Assembly (NCBI GenBank): GCA_041552055.1
Contig: JBFELO010000167.1
Coordinates: 1 to 9,828 of the forward strand
Length of the DNA stretch: 9,828 bases
Origin: JBFELO01 sp041552055
GTDB taxonomy: Bacteria > Acidobacteriota > Thermoanaerobaculia > Thermoanaerobaculales > Sulfomarinibacteraceae
Direction: 5' to 3'
The notes under the pieces: generated by a model
Databases searched by the model: none
What the model saw: only the letters and a program-made list of their open reading frames with translations
Told to the model about the DNA's origin: nothing
In this document: positions 1 through 6,665 of the stretch, in pieces
How the letters are laid out: every line of letters starts with the position of its first letter
Numbering within the stretch: the stretch's first letter is position 1
Made by a program: the position numbers and the translations under genes

Positions 1-36
1 CACCACGTTGGCTCCCGCGTTGACGAAGATGCCAGA

Positions 37-690
37 TCAGAACCCGTTTTTGCTCTGGTCTCTGGCGTCCTCGAGGTCCCCTCCATCCACGATGTCCCTG
101 AGACTGACACTCAGGAGATAGGGGATCTCGACCTCAGTGGTGGGGGGACCCTCTTCGAAGTGGGGTGATGGGTTCCCCATACCGCCTGCCATCACCCTCA
201 ACGTGTAGTCGTCCTCGACCTTGATGACGCAGATCAAACGCGGATCACGCTGCCAACCGGGAAAGTTGGGCCGACCCGCATGACACACCCTGCCCCCGGA
301 GGAGTTGAGAAGCTCCAGCTTGACGTGGAGCGGCCCGCCCTCCGAACCGGAGCAGCCGCCGCCACTGCTGTCGTGGTCGCAGCTGCCGCCCTCGCTCGGG
401 AAGCTGCAGGTCTCGCCCTCGCTCGCGACCTCGATTGCTTCTTCTTCGCAGCCGGTGTCGGACCCTCCGCCGGGGTTCCGGCCGTGATTCTGGTAGATCG
501 AGGAGTCGATGGAGGCAAACAGGATCTGACCCTCCCGTCCCTCGAAATAGAACTCGTCGACGTGATCCGAACCCACGAGGACACCGGCGATCGATGCGAC
601 GTCCTCTTCGCGCACCACCTGGGCGTCCGCTGTGGCGCACCACAACATGCACATTGCGCCCACCACCAAACCAATCCATGTGAACTTCAT
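37..690 (-). CDS. Secreted PPC-like domain protein with Cys/Gly/Ser-rich insert (hypothetical)
   Basis: 217 residues. I chose the ATG at 688-690 because an AGGAGG lies 8 nt upstream and a signal peptide begins there: MKF, hydrophobic core at residues 5-19, and an ADA cleavage motif at 21-23 giving a mature start at Gln24. The frame is open further upstream to 828, but that part looks non-protein. Residues 32-65 (SIAGVLVGSDHVDEFYF, then an EGQILFASID strand) and 121-197 (VKLELLNSSGGRV, DYTLRVMAG, YLLSVSL) follow the strand pattern of bacterial pre-peptidase C-terminal (PPC) beta-sandwich domains. Between them, residues 70-120 form a Gly/Ser/acidic insert with Cys81, 95, 104 and 113; Cys136 and 154 bring the mature protein to six cysteines, which suggests disulfides outside the cytoplasm. 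There is no protease or other catalytic domain. It is divergent from the kinase genes. The exported state is well supported, the PPC assignment is moderate and the function unknown. Confidence 0.72.
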   Translation of the reverse strand: MKFTWIGLVVGAMCMLWCATADAQVVREEDVASIAGVLVGSDHVDEFYFEGREGQILFASIDSSIYQNHGRNPGGGSDTGCEEEAIEVASEGETCSFPSEGGSCDHDSSGGGCSGSEGGPLHVKLELLNSSGGRVCHAGRPNFPGWQRDPRLICVIKVEDDYTLRVMAGGMGNPSPHFEEGPPTTEVEIPYLLSVSLRDIVDGGDLEDARDQSKNGF

Positions 691-698
691 TCGGTTTT

Positions 699-704
699 CC
701 TCCT
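699..704 (-). promoter_or_regulatory. Shine-Dalgarno site of the secreted protein gene
   Basis: On the minus strand this reads AGGAGG, a full match to the anti-Shine-Dalgarno core, 8 nt before the ATG at 690. It decides the start over the in-frame upstream ATG at 828. Confidence 0.8.
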
Positions 705-800
705 TCCGGCCCAAAACAACATGGCTTTCCGGTCGTTGCCTCATCCGGGACAGAAACGCGTTCTCACCTCCCTTCCCGATACCACGGACGAGTCGTCGGC

Positions 801-822
801 GCCCCGTGCTGCACGACGGGGC
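801..822 (-). promoter_or_regulatory. GC-rich stem-loop upstream of the secreted protein gene
   Basis: GCCCCGT (801-807) and ACGGGGC (816-822) are perfectly complementary arms with an 8-nt loop. The element lies 111-132 bp upstream of the secreted protein ATG, so it could sit in its leader RNA if transcription starts further right. No U-tract follows it on either strand, so it is not a standard intrinsic terminator. Function unknown. Confidence 0.3.
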
Positions 823-854
823 CCACACACGAATTACTGTTGGCTACGAAACGG

Positions 855-885
855 GTGTGCCAGGTGATACAAGTCGTGTGCCAGG
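855..885. repeat. Two direct repeats of GTGTGCCAGG, 21 bp apart
   Basis: GTGTGCCAGG occurs at 855-864 and 876-885. The start-to-start distance is 21 bp, two helical turns, so two protein subunits would bind on the same DNA face. A variant half-site, TGTGACA, follows at 889-895. The core TGTGCCA is the same as the right arm of the palindrome at 1018-1034. This arrangement fits a regulator array but is not proof of one. Confidence 0.4.
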
Positions 886-1017
886 ATGTGTGACACGGGT
901 TGGGCCGCGTCACCGTTCTTCGGGGACATCGACGAGAAAAGGCCGTTCAATGGGGTGAATCGTCGCCGCCACGGCGATGAGCCGCCACGATCGCTGTGTC
1001 GCTGCGCCGGTCCGGGG

Positions 1018-1034
1018 TGGCACACAATGTGCCA
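1018..1034. promoter_or_regulatory. Candidate operator: perfect 7-3-7 palindrome
   Basis: TGGCACA (1018-1024), CAA (1025-1027) and TGTGCCA (1028-1034) form a perfect inverted repeat with a 3-nt centre, the geometry of a site for a dimeric helix-turn-helix regulator. It lies about 200 bp upstream of the first kinase start. The same half-site recurs at 856-862 and 877-883, and the related TGTGTCA occurs at 1198-1204 and, on the other strand, at 1035-1041. The site partly resembles the CRP/FNR TGTGA half-site but is not a match. No regulator gene is visible in the window. Confidence 0.42.
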
Positions 1035-1223
1035 TGACACACCCCTGGTGGTATGGCCGTGGCGCCGGGTTCGATGCGCCCTGCGCGTGGAACCGTCCAA
1101 CGTGCGGTGCGTGCGCCTGTCGAAGATTCGATGTCGATCCGCTGGATTCGCGACAGAAAAGGCCGAGTCCGTGCAATTCGAACGGTCCCTCGAGAGTTGT
1201 GTCAGATGAATTCGTCGAAGCCC

Positions 1224-1229
1224 GGGAGG
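1224..1229 (+). promoter_or_regulatory. Shine-Dalgarno site of kinase 1
   Basis: GGGAGG sits 5 nt before the ATG at 1235. With the matching start context of the second kinase (AGGAGG, 5 nt before the ATG at 3984, same first residues), it fixes the true start over the in-frame ATG at 977. Confidence 0.75.
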
Positions 1230-1234
1230 ATGCG

Positions 1235-3883
1235 ATGACGCTCGAGAGCGGGGCCCGGTTGGGTCCGTATGAGATCGTGGATGCCGTTGGTGCCGGCGGC
1301 ATGGGCGAGGTGTACAAGGCCAGGGACACGCGGCTCGACCGGACCGTGGCCCTCAAGGTGCTGCCCGAGCACCTGGCGGGAAACGCGGAGTTCCGGCAGC
1401 GGCTGGAGCGTGAGGCAAAGGCGGTCTCGAGCCTTTCCCACCCCCACGTGTGCGCGTTGTACGACGTCGGCCACGACGAGGGTGTCGACTACCTGGTGAT
1501 GGAGTTTCTCGAGGGCGAGTCGTTGGCCGAGCGGCTGTCCAAGGGATCGATGCCCATCGAAGAGCTCCTCCGGGTCGCGATCCAGGTCGCCGATGCGCTC
1601 GAGAAGGCACACCGCTCGGGAATCGTCCACCGTGATCTCAAGCCGGGCAACATCATGCTGACGCGGGAGGGGGCGAAGCTGCTCGACTTCGGTCTGGCCA
1701 AGGCGGAGGCAGGTCTGGCAGGTGCCGGGGACATGACGGCGTCGCCCACGGCGAGCCAGCCGCTGACCGCGGCGGGCACGGTGCTCGGGACCTACCTGTA
1801 CATGGCGCCCGAGCAGCTCGAGGGCAAGGAAGTGGACGCACGGACGGACATCTTCGCGCTCGGTGCCGTGCTGTACGAGATGGCGACCGGTCAGCGGGCG
1901 TTTGCCGGCGAGTCGTCGGCGAGCCTGATCGCGGGGATCATGCACCAGCAGCCGCAGCCGGCATCGCAGGTGCAGCCGATGACGCCACCCGCACTGGATC
2001 GAGTGATCCAGACCTGTCTGGCGAAGAACCCCGACGATCGGTGGCAGACGGCGCACGACGTCAAGCTGCAGCTGCAGTGGATCGCCGAGGGCGGCTCGGT
2101 GGTGGGGCTGCCGGCGCCGGTGGTTGCACGGCGCAAGAACCGCGAGCGGCTCGCCTGGGTCGCCGCGGCTGCGGCTGCTGCGGCAGCCACGCTGTTCGCG
2201 ATCGGCTTCGTCTTGCGAGCTCCGGAACAGCCGCCGCAGATGCGGTTCGAGATCCTCCCACCGGCGGAGCTCAGCTTCGTCGGCTCACCGCGCATCTCGC
2301 CCGACGGACGGATGGTGGCCTTTTTCGGCACGGACGACACGGGCATCACTCGCATATGGTTGCGGCCCATGGACAGCATGGAGGCGCGGCCGCTGCCCGG
2401 CACCGAGACCACGGTCGACACCAGGCCGTTCTGGTCGCCGGACAGCAGACACATAGGCTTCTTCACCGGCAGCAAGCTGAAGAGGATCCCGGTGGACGGA
2501 GGGCCGTCACAGACCGTGTGCGACGCGGCCGGTGCCGATGGCACGTGGAGCACGACAGGAGAGATCCTTTACGACGGGTCGGCGAACGACCCGATCCATG
2601 GTGTCGCGGCCGGCGGCGGCATTCCGAAGCCGGTGGTCGAGGTGGACGCCGAGGCGGGTCAGACATCGCTCGGCTGGCCCGAGTTCCTGCCCGACGGGCG
2701 TCGGTTTCTGTACCAGATGGGCAGCGGCGGCGGGAAGCGGAGCCTGATGCTCGGTGAGCTCGGCTCGGACGAGGCCACGTTCCTCGTCGAGGCGGATTCT
2801 CGAGTTCAGTACGTCGAGCCAGGGTATCTACTCTACGTGCGCGAGGAGACGCTGGTCGCCCAACCGTTCAACGCAAGATCGGGTGAAATCACCGGTGAAC
2901 CGCGGCCGTTGGCGGATCAGGTGGGTGCATCGACGGTCGGACTCGCGGACTTCTCCGCATCGCGCAAAGGCATCCTGGCCTACCGGGCCGAGGTGGGCAT
3001 CGACGTCCGTCAGCTTGTGTGGCGCGACCGTGCCGGGAAGAACATCGGAGTCGTTGGCGAACCGAGCATGCACGGCACCATGTGGCTGGCCCCGACGGGC
3101 GACCGTGTCGCGGTCGATGTCTACGACCCGCAGGCAGAACACCGTGATCTCTGGATTCACGACCTGGAGCGAGGCACGGCGTCACGCTTCACGTTTGATC
3201 CCAAGTTCGACACCAACCCGGTGTGGTCGCCCGACGGGTCGCGCATCGTGTTCAGCTCCAATCGCGGCGGATCCAACGATCTGTACCTGAAGGACGCTTC
3301 CGGGGCCGGAGTCGTGGAAGAGCTTTTGACTGATGAGGACGACCTCTCTCCCTCGGACTGGACCCGCGATGGGCGTTTCCTGATGTTCCTCAGAAGGGTC
3401 GCTTCCGGGCCGTTCGACATCTGGGCACTGCCGATGGACCCGCCGGGCGAGCCCTTTCCGGTCATCGAGTCGGAGTTCTTCGATGTCCGGCCAGTTTTTT
3501 CCCCTGACGGGCGATGGTTCGCCTACCAGTCGGACGAATCGGGACGGGCGGAGATCTACGTCCGGCAGTTCCCCGGGCCCGGCGGCAGGTGGCAGGTGTC
3601 GACGGATGGTGGCACCGAGCCGCGGTGGAGCGAAGACGGCAGCGAGATCTTCTACCTCGATCCAGGCCAGCACCTCGTGTCCGTGGCCGTGGAGATCGGT
3701 GACGCGTTCCGCGCCGGCATGCCCGAGGTGCTGTTCCAGGCCCGCCTCTACCAGAGAAACCAGAGGAACCGCTACGTGGTCAGCGCGGATAGTCAGAGCT
3801 TTCTCATGCTGTCGCCGATGGACACCCATTCCCAGCCACCCACCCGGATCGTGTTGAACTGGACGGCGTCGCTGGAGCAGTGA
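1235..3883 (+). CDS. Transmembrane Ser/Thr protein kinase with TolB/PD40-type beta-propeller (kinase 1)
   Basis: 882 residues. The Hanks-type kinase domain spans about 11-285: glycine loop GAGGMGEV (19-26), ATP-binding Lys41, likely helix-C Glu60, catalytic loop HRDLKPGN (132-139, Asp134 as base), DFG 151-153, APE 191-193, Asp205 and Arg269. Every key residue is present, so activity is expected; HRD makes it an RD kinase, and the activation loop holds Thr/Ser at 168-182 suited to autophosphorylation. A basic stretch (299-305) precedes one Ala-rich membrane helix (about 306-327). The rest is a beta-propeller with PD40/TolB-type turns: SPDGR 355, SPDSR 401, LPDGR 485, SPDGS 665, RDGRF 711, SPDGR 756 and SEDGS 799. 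This puts the kinase in the cytoplasm and the propeller outside the inner membrane as the probable sensor. Ligand and substrate are unknown. It pairs with a close paralog 100 bp downstream. Confidence 0.93.
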   Translation: MTLESGARLGPYEIVDAVGAGGMGEVYKARDTRLDRTVALKVLPEHLAGNAEFRQRLEREAKAVSSLSHPHVCALYDVGHDEGVDYLVMEFLEGESLAERLSKGSMPIEELLRVAIQVADALEKAHRSGIVHRDLKPGNIMLTREGAKLLDFGLAKAEAGLAGAGDMTASPTASQPLTAAGTVLGTYLYMAPEQLEGKEVDARTDIFALGAVLYEMATGQRAFAGESSASLIAGIMHQQPQPASQVQPMTPPALDRVIQTCLAKNPDDRWQTAHDVKLQLQWIAEGGSVVGLPAPVVARRKNRERLAWVAAAAAAAAATLFAIGFVLRAPEQPPQMRFEILPPAELSFVGSPRISPDGRMVAFFGTDDTGITRIWLRPMDSMEARPLPGTETTVDTRPFWSPDSRHIGFFTGSKLKRIPVDGGPSQTVCDAAGADGTWSTTGEILYDGSANDPIHGVAAGGGIPKPVVEVDAEAGQTSLGWPEFLPDGRRFLYQMGSGGGKRSLMLGELGSDEATFLVEADSRVQYVEPGYLLYVREETLVAQPFNARSGEITGEPRPLADQVGASTVGLADFSASRKGILAYRAEVGIDVRQLVWRDRAGKNIGVVGEPSMHGTMWLAPTGDRVAVDVYDPQAEHRDLWIHDLERGTASRFTFDPKFDTNPVWSPDGSRIVFSSNRGGSNDLYLKDASGAGVVEELLTDEDDLSPSDWTRDGRFLMFLRRVASGPFDIWALPMDPPGEPFPVIESEFFDVRPVFSPDGRWFAYQSDESGRAEIYVRQFPGPGGRWQVSTDGGTEPRWSEDGSEIFYLDPGQHLVSVAVEIGDAFRAGMPEVLFQARLYQRNQRNRYVVSADSQSFLMLSPMDTHSQPPTRIVLNWTASLEQ
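1772..2124 (+). repeat. High-identity tract shared by the two kinase genes (copy 1)
   Basis: Hand alignment to 4521-4873 (constant offset of 2749) finds 11 mismatches in 353 bp, including identical runs of 122 bp (1841-1962) and 86 bp (2003-2088). Only two amino acids differ (Leu188/Met and Glu199/Val), and the other changes are synonymous. The tract encodes residues 180-297, from the end of the activation loop to the juxtamembrane region. Confidence 0.8.
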
Positions 3884-3983
3884 CGGCCGACGATCCCAGG
3901 GCCGCCGGGCCTCGGGGTCACGGAGATTCGCGCGTGCGCATCGTGGTATTTTCTAGTGGCAGTCCAATCATCAGGAGGCAACG
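3884..3983 (+). promoter_or_regulatory. Intergenic gap between the two kinases, possible weak promoter
   Basis: The 100-bp gap is GC-rich on its left and has one AT-rich patch, TATTTTCTAG at 3947-3956, about 28 bp before the second kinase start, at a distance that would suit a -10 element. No clear -35 box matches it and no hairpin with a U-tract follows kinase 1. The second kinase may therefore be cotranscribed, have its own promoter, or both. The gap shows no similarity to the leader of kinase 1 apart from the ribosome site. Confidence 0.25.
3973..3978 (+). promoter_or_regulatory. Shine-Dalgarno site of kinase 2
   Basis: AGGAGG lies 5 nt before the ATG at 3984, a strong site that fixes the start of the second kinase. 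Confidence 0.8.
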
Positions 3984-6629
3984 ATGACCCTCGAGAGCGG
4001 GGCCAGGCTCGGCCCGTACGAGATCGTGGAGGCGGTCGGTGCCGGCGGCATGGGTGAGGTGTACAAGGCGCAGGACACCCGTCTCGACCGTACGGTCGCC
4101 GTCAAGGTGCTGCCGGAACACATGGCCGGCAGCCCTGAGCTGCGTCAGCGGCTGGAGCGAGAGGCCAGGGCGGTCTCGAGCCTGTCCCATCCCCACGTGT
4201 GCGCGCTGTACGACGTCGGCCACGAGGAGGGCGTCGACTACCTGGTGATGGAGTTTCTCGAGGGCGAGTCGCTGGCCCAGCGCTTGACCAAGGGACCGAT
4301 TCCCACGGAAGAGCTGCTCAGAATCGCGATCCAGATTTCCGATGCGCTGGAGAAGGCGCACCGCTCGGGCATCATCCACCGCGACCTCAAGCCTGGCAAC
4401 ATCATGCTCACGCGCGAGGGTGCCAAGCTGCTCGACTTCGGCCTGGCCAAGGCCGAAGCGGCGATCGCAGGCGGCGGAGACATGACCGCGTCGCCGACCG
4501 CGAGCCAGCCGCTGACGGCCGCGGGCACGGTGCTCGGGACCTACATGTACATGGCGCCCGAGCAGCTCGAGGGCAAGGTGGTGGACGCGCGGACGGACAT
4601 CTTCGCGCTCGGTGCCGTGCTGTACGAGATGGCGACCGGTCAGCGGGCGTTTGCCGGCGAGTCGTCGGCGAGCCTGATCGCGGGGATCATGCACCAGCAG
4701 CCGCAGCCGGCGTCGCAGGTGCAGCCGATGACGCCGCCGGCGCTGGACCGGGTGATCCAGACCTGTCTGGCGAAGAACCCCGACGATCGGTGGCAGACGG
4801 CGCACGACGTCAAGCTGCAGCTGCAGTGGATCGCCGAAGGCGGCTCGGTGGTGGGGCTGCCGGCGCCGGTGGTGGCGCGTCGCAAAAACCGTGAGCGGCT
4901 CGCCTGGGCCGCCTTTGCCGTGGCCGCGGTGGTGGCGGCGATGGCAGCGGTTGGCTTCGTTCTTCGAGCCCCCGAGTCCGAACGGCAGATTGAGTTCCAG
5001 TTCGAGGCACCGGCGAGCCTCACCCTTGTCGACGAGCCTCGGATGTCGCCGAACGGTCGCATGGTGGCCTTCTACGGTACCGATGCCGCGGGTGACTCGA
5101 CGATCTGGCTGCGCTCCCTGGACAGCCTGGAGGCGCGCTCACTCCCCGGAACCGAGACCACGGTCGACACCAGGCCGTTCTGGTCACCGGACAGCCGGTA
5201 CGTGGGGTTTTTTTCCGGAGGAAAGCTCAAGAAGATCGCCGTGGATGGGGGGCCTGCCCAGACCATCTGCGACGCCAACGGGGCCGACGGCAGCTGGAGC
5301 ACGACCGGCGAGATCATGTTCGACGGCGCTGCGACTGACCCGCTCTCCCGTGTTGCCGCGACGGGCGGGGTTCCGAAAGCGGTGGTGACCCTGGATGACG
5401 AGGTCGGTGAAACGGCATTAGCCTGGCCCGAGTTTCTGCCCGACGGACGTCGTTTCCTCTACTTGGTGTGGAATCAGGACGGCGAGAAGAAGCTGATGCT
5501 TGGAGAGCTCGATTCGGACGAGGCTATTGAGCTCATCGATGTGGATTCCAGGGTCCAGTACGTCGAGCCGGGTTACCTCCTCTACGTCCGCGAGAACACG
5601 CTGGTAGCCCAGGCCTTTGACGCCCGCTCCGGAGACATCACGGGGGAGCCCATGCCGGTGGCGGACGAGGTGAACGCCACCGGCACCGGTCACGCGCCGT
5701 TCTCGGCATCGCAGGACGGGGTCCTCGCGTACCGGTCCGAGGGGGCCAGGGCTCGCACGCTGGTGTGGCGGAACCGGTCCGGCCACGAGCTCGGCGTGGT
5801 CGGCGGTCTCGAGCAGTACGGCTCCATGAGCCTGTCGCCCGACAACACGAGGTTGGTGGTGAGCGCATACGCCGCCGAGGCCGAGAACCGAGACCTGTGG
5901 ATCCACGACCTCGAGCGTGGCACCGCTTCGCGATTCACGTTCGACCCGGCAGCCGACCTCAACCCGGTCTGGTCCTCCGACGGGTCGCGGGTCGCCTTCA
6001 GCTCGAACCGCGATGGCTCGTACGACATCTTCGTGAAGGACGAGGCCGGGGGAGGAGATGTCGAGAAGCTGCTGTCGTCGGAGCACGCGATCCATCCGAT
6101 CGACTGGTCCCGGGACGGTCGATTCCTGTTGTACATGTTGTTGGCGGGTGGGACATCGTGGGACATCTGGGCCCTGCCCATGAATCCCCCCGGTGAGCCG
6201 TTCGCCGTGGTGCAGACGGAGTTCCTCGACGGCAGACCGGCGTTCTCGCCGGACGGTGACCGGTTCGTGTACGAGTCCGACGAGTCCGGGCGTTCCGAGA
6301 TCTACGTGCGGAGGTTTCCGGGCCCGAGCGGCAAGTGGCAGGTGTCCACCGACGGCGGCTCGGAGCCGCAGTGGGGTCCGGATGGCCGCGAGATCTTCTA
6401 CCTCGACGGTGCGCGGAACCTGGTGTCGGTGGCGGTCGAAGCCGGTGAGACCTTCAGGGCCGGTCTGCCGGAGCCCCTGTTCGAAGTGCGCCTCTTCCCG
6501 CGGATCCAGCGGAACCGCTACGTGGTCTCGTCGGATGGCGAGCGCCTCCTCATGCTGACGCCGCTGGAGGAGCGGTCGCTGCCGCCCACAACAGTGGTCG
6601 TGAACTGGCAGGAGGCCCTGCGGCCGTAG
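3984..6629 (+). CDS. Transmembrane Ser/Thr protein kinase with TolB/PD40-type beta-propeller (kinase 2, paralog)
   Basis: 881 residues, collinear without gaps with kinase 1 through the kinase domain, membrane segment and first propeller blades. All catalytic residues are kept at the same positions: glycine loop 19-26, Lys41, HRDLKPGN 132-139, DFG 151-153, APE 191-193. The membrane helix (about 306-327) keeps its place but its Ala/Val composition differs from kinase 1. PD40-type turns recur from SPNGR 355 through LPDGR 485, SSDGS, SRDGR and SPDGD to GPDGR near the C-terminus, with the same closing pattern (NRYVVS, then VNW). Kinase and propeller have the same layout as kinase 1, but the propeller is clearly more diverged than the kinase, as expected if the two sense different signals through a similar output. 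It arose by tandem duplication. Its 3' end faces the metal operon. Confidence 0.93.
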   Translation: MTLESGARLGPYEIVEAVGAGGMGEVYKAQDTRLDRTVAVKVLPEHMAGSPELRQRLEREARAVSSLSHPHVCALYDVGHEEGVDYLVMEFLEGESLAQRLTKGPIPTEELLRIAIQISDALEKAHRSGIIHRDLKPGNIMLTREGAKLLDFGLAKAEAAIAGGGDMTASPTASQPLTAAGTVLGTYMYMAPEQLEGKVVDARTDIFALGAVLYEMATGQRAFAGESSASLIAGIMHQQPQPASQVQPMTPPALDRVIQTCLAKNPDDRWQTAHDVKLQLQWIAEGGSVVGLPAPVVARRKNRERLAWAAFAVAAVVAAMAAVGFVLRAPESERQIEFQFEAPASLTLVDEPRMSPNGRMVAFYGTDAAGDSTIWLRSLDSLEARSLPGTETTVDTRPFWSPDSRYVGFFSGGKLKKIAVDGGPAQTICDANGADGSWSTTGEIMFDGAATDPLSRVAATGGVPKAVVTLDDEVGETALAWPEFLPDGRRFLYLVWNQDGEKKLMLGELDSDEAIELIDVDSRVQYVEPGYLLYVRENTLVAQAFDARSGDITGEPMPVADEVNATGTGHAPFSASQDGVLAYRSEGARARTLVWRNRSGHELGVVGGLEQYGSMSLSPDNTRLVVSAYAAEAENRDLWIHDLERGTASRFTFDPAADLNPVWSSDGSRVAFSSNRDGSYDIFVKDEAGGGDVEKLLSSEHAIHPIDWSRDGRFLLYMLLAGGTSWDIWALPMNPPGEPFAVVQTEFLDGRPAFSPDGDRFVYESDESGRSEIYVRRFPGPSGKWQVSTDGGSEPQWGPDGREIFYLDGARNLVSVAVEAGETFRAGLPEPLFEVRLFPRIQRNRYVVSSDGERLLMLTPLEERSLPPTTVVVNWQEALRP
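4521..4873 (+). repeat. High-identity tract shared by the two kinase genes (copy 2)
   Basis: Partner of 1772-2124. For contrast, the first 150 nt of the two genes (1235-1384 against 3984-4133) show 25 mismatches by the same hand count, so the similarity of this tract is local and is not explained by protein conservation alone. Confidence 0.8.
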
Positions 6630-6665
6630 CGAACCCGGCAGCACATTGTGCGGGGCGAACCAGAG
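6630..6665. other. Convergent gap with a short inverted repeat
   Basis: Only 36 bp lie between the stop of kinase 2 and the stop of the permease. GCACA-T-TGTGC at 6641-6651 is a perfect inverted repeat, loosely flanked by CCC and GGGG. It could form a small hairpin, but there is no U-tract on either strand, so a bidirectional terminator is only a weak possibility. Confidence 0.25.

Larger units (their letters stand above)
691..1234. other. Divergent intergenic region, 544 bp, no credible gene
   Basis: This stretch separates the minus-strand secreted protein from the plus-strand kinase. Short open frames cross it on both strands, but their translations are Arg/Cys/Trp-rich, lack ribosome sites and resemble no family I know. 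It must hold the promoters of both flanking genes, though I see no strong -35/-10 pair. It contains a perfect palindrome at 1018-1034, direct repeats at 855-864 and 876-885, a stem-loop at 801-822, and an 11-bp direct repeat (AGAAAAGGCCG) at 935-945 and 1155-1165. No tRNA, rRNA or recognised riboswitch fold was seen. Confidence 0.6.

Noticed and set aside
1..36. In-frame sequence after the stop of the secreted protein gene that reads like protein (SGIFVNAGANVV)
   Set aside because: Only 12 codons are visible before the window edge, which is too little to tell a continued or frameshifted gene from chance.
280..867. Plus-strand open frames opposite the secreted protein gene
   Set aside because: They have no ribosome site or recognisable domain, whereas the minus-strand frame has a full signal peptide and a strong Shine-Dalgarno site.
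977..1234. In-frame upstream extension of kinase 1 starting at ATG 977
   Set aside because: It has no ribosome site, its translation is Cys/Arg/Trp-rich without domain character, and the paralog starts exactly at the residue matching ATG 1235, where a Shine-Dalgarno site is present.
1202..2056. Long minus-strand open frame inside kinase 1, with a similar one at 3918-4805 inside kinase 2
   Set aside because: Their resemblance to each other simply mirrors the similarity of the two kinase genes on the other strand. The translations are Arg/His/Leu-rich and match no family.
5418..6644. 408-codon minus-strand open frame antisense to kinase 2
   Set aside because: It is an antisense shadow in GC-rich DNA. 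The plus-strand kinase/propeller is unambiguous, and there is no comparable frame in kinase 1 over the same region.
6641..6651. GCACATTGTGC as another copy of the candidate operator at 1018-1034
   Set aside because: It has a 1-nt rather than 3-nt centre and lacks the outer TG/CA bases. It lies between convergent stops where no promoter is needed, so chance similarity is the simpler view.
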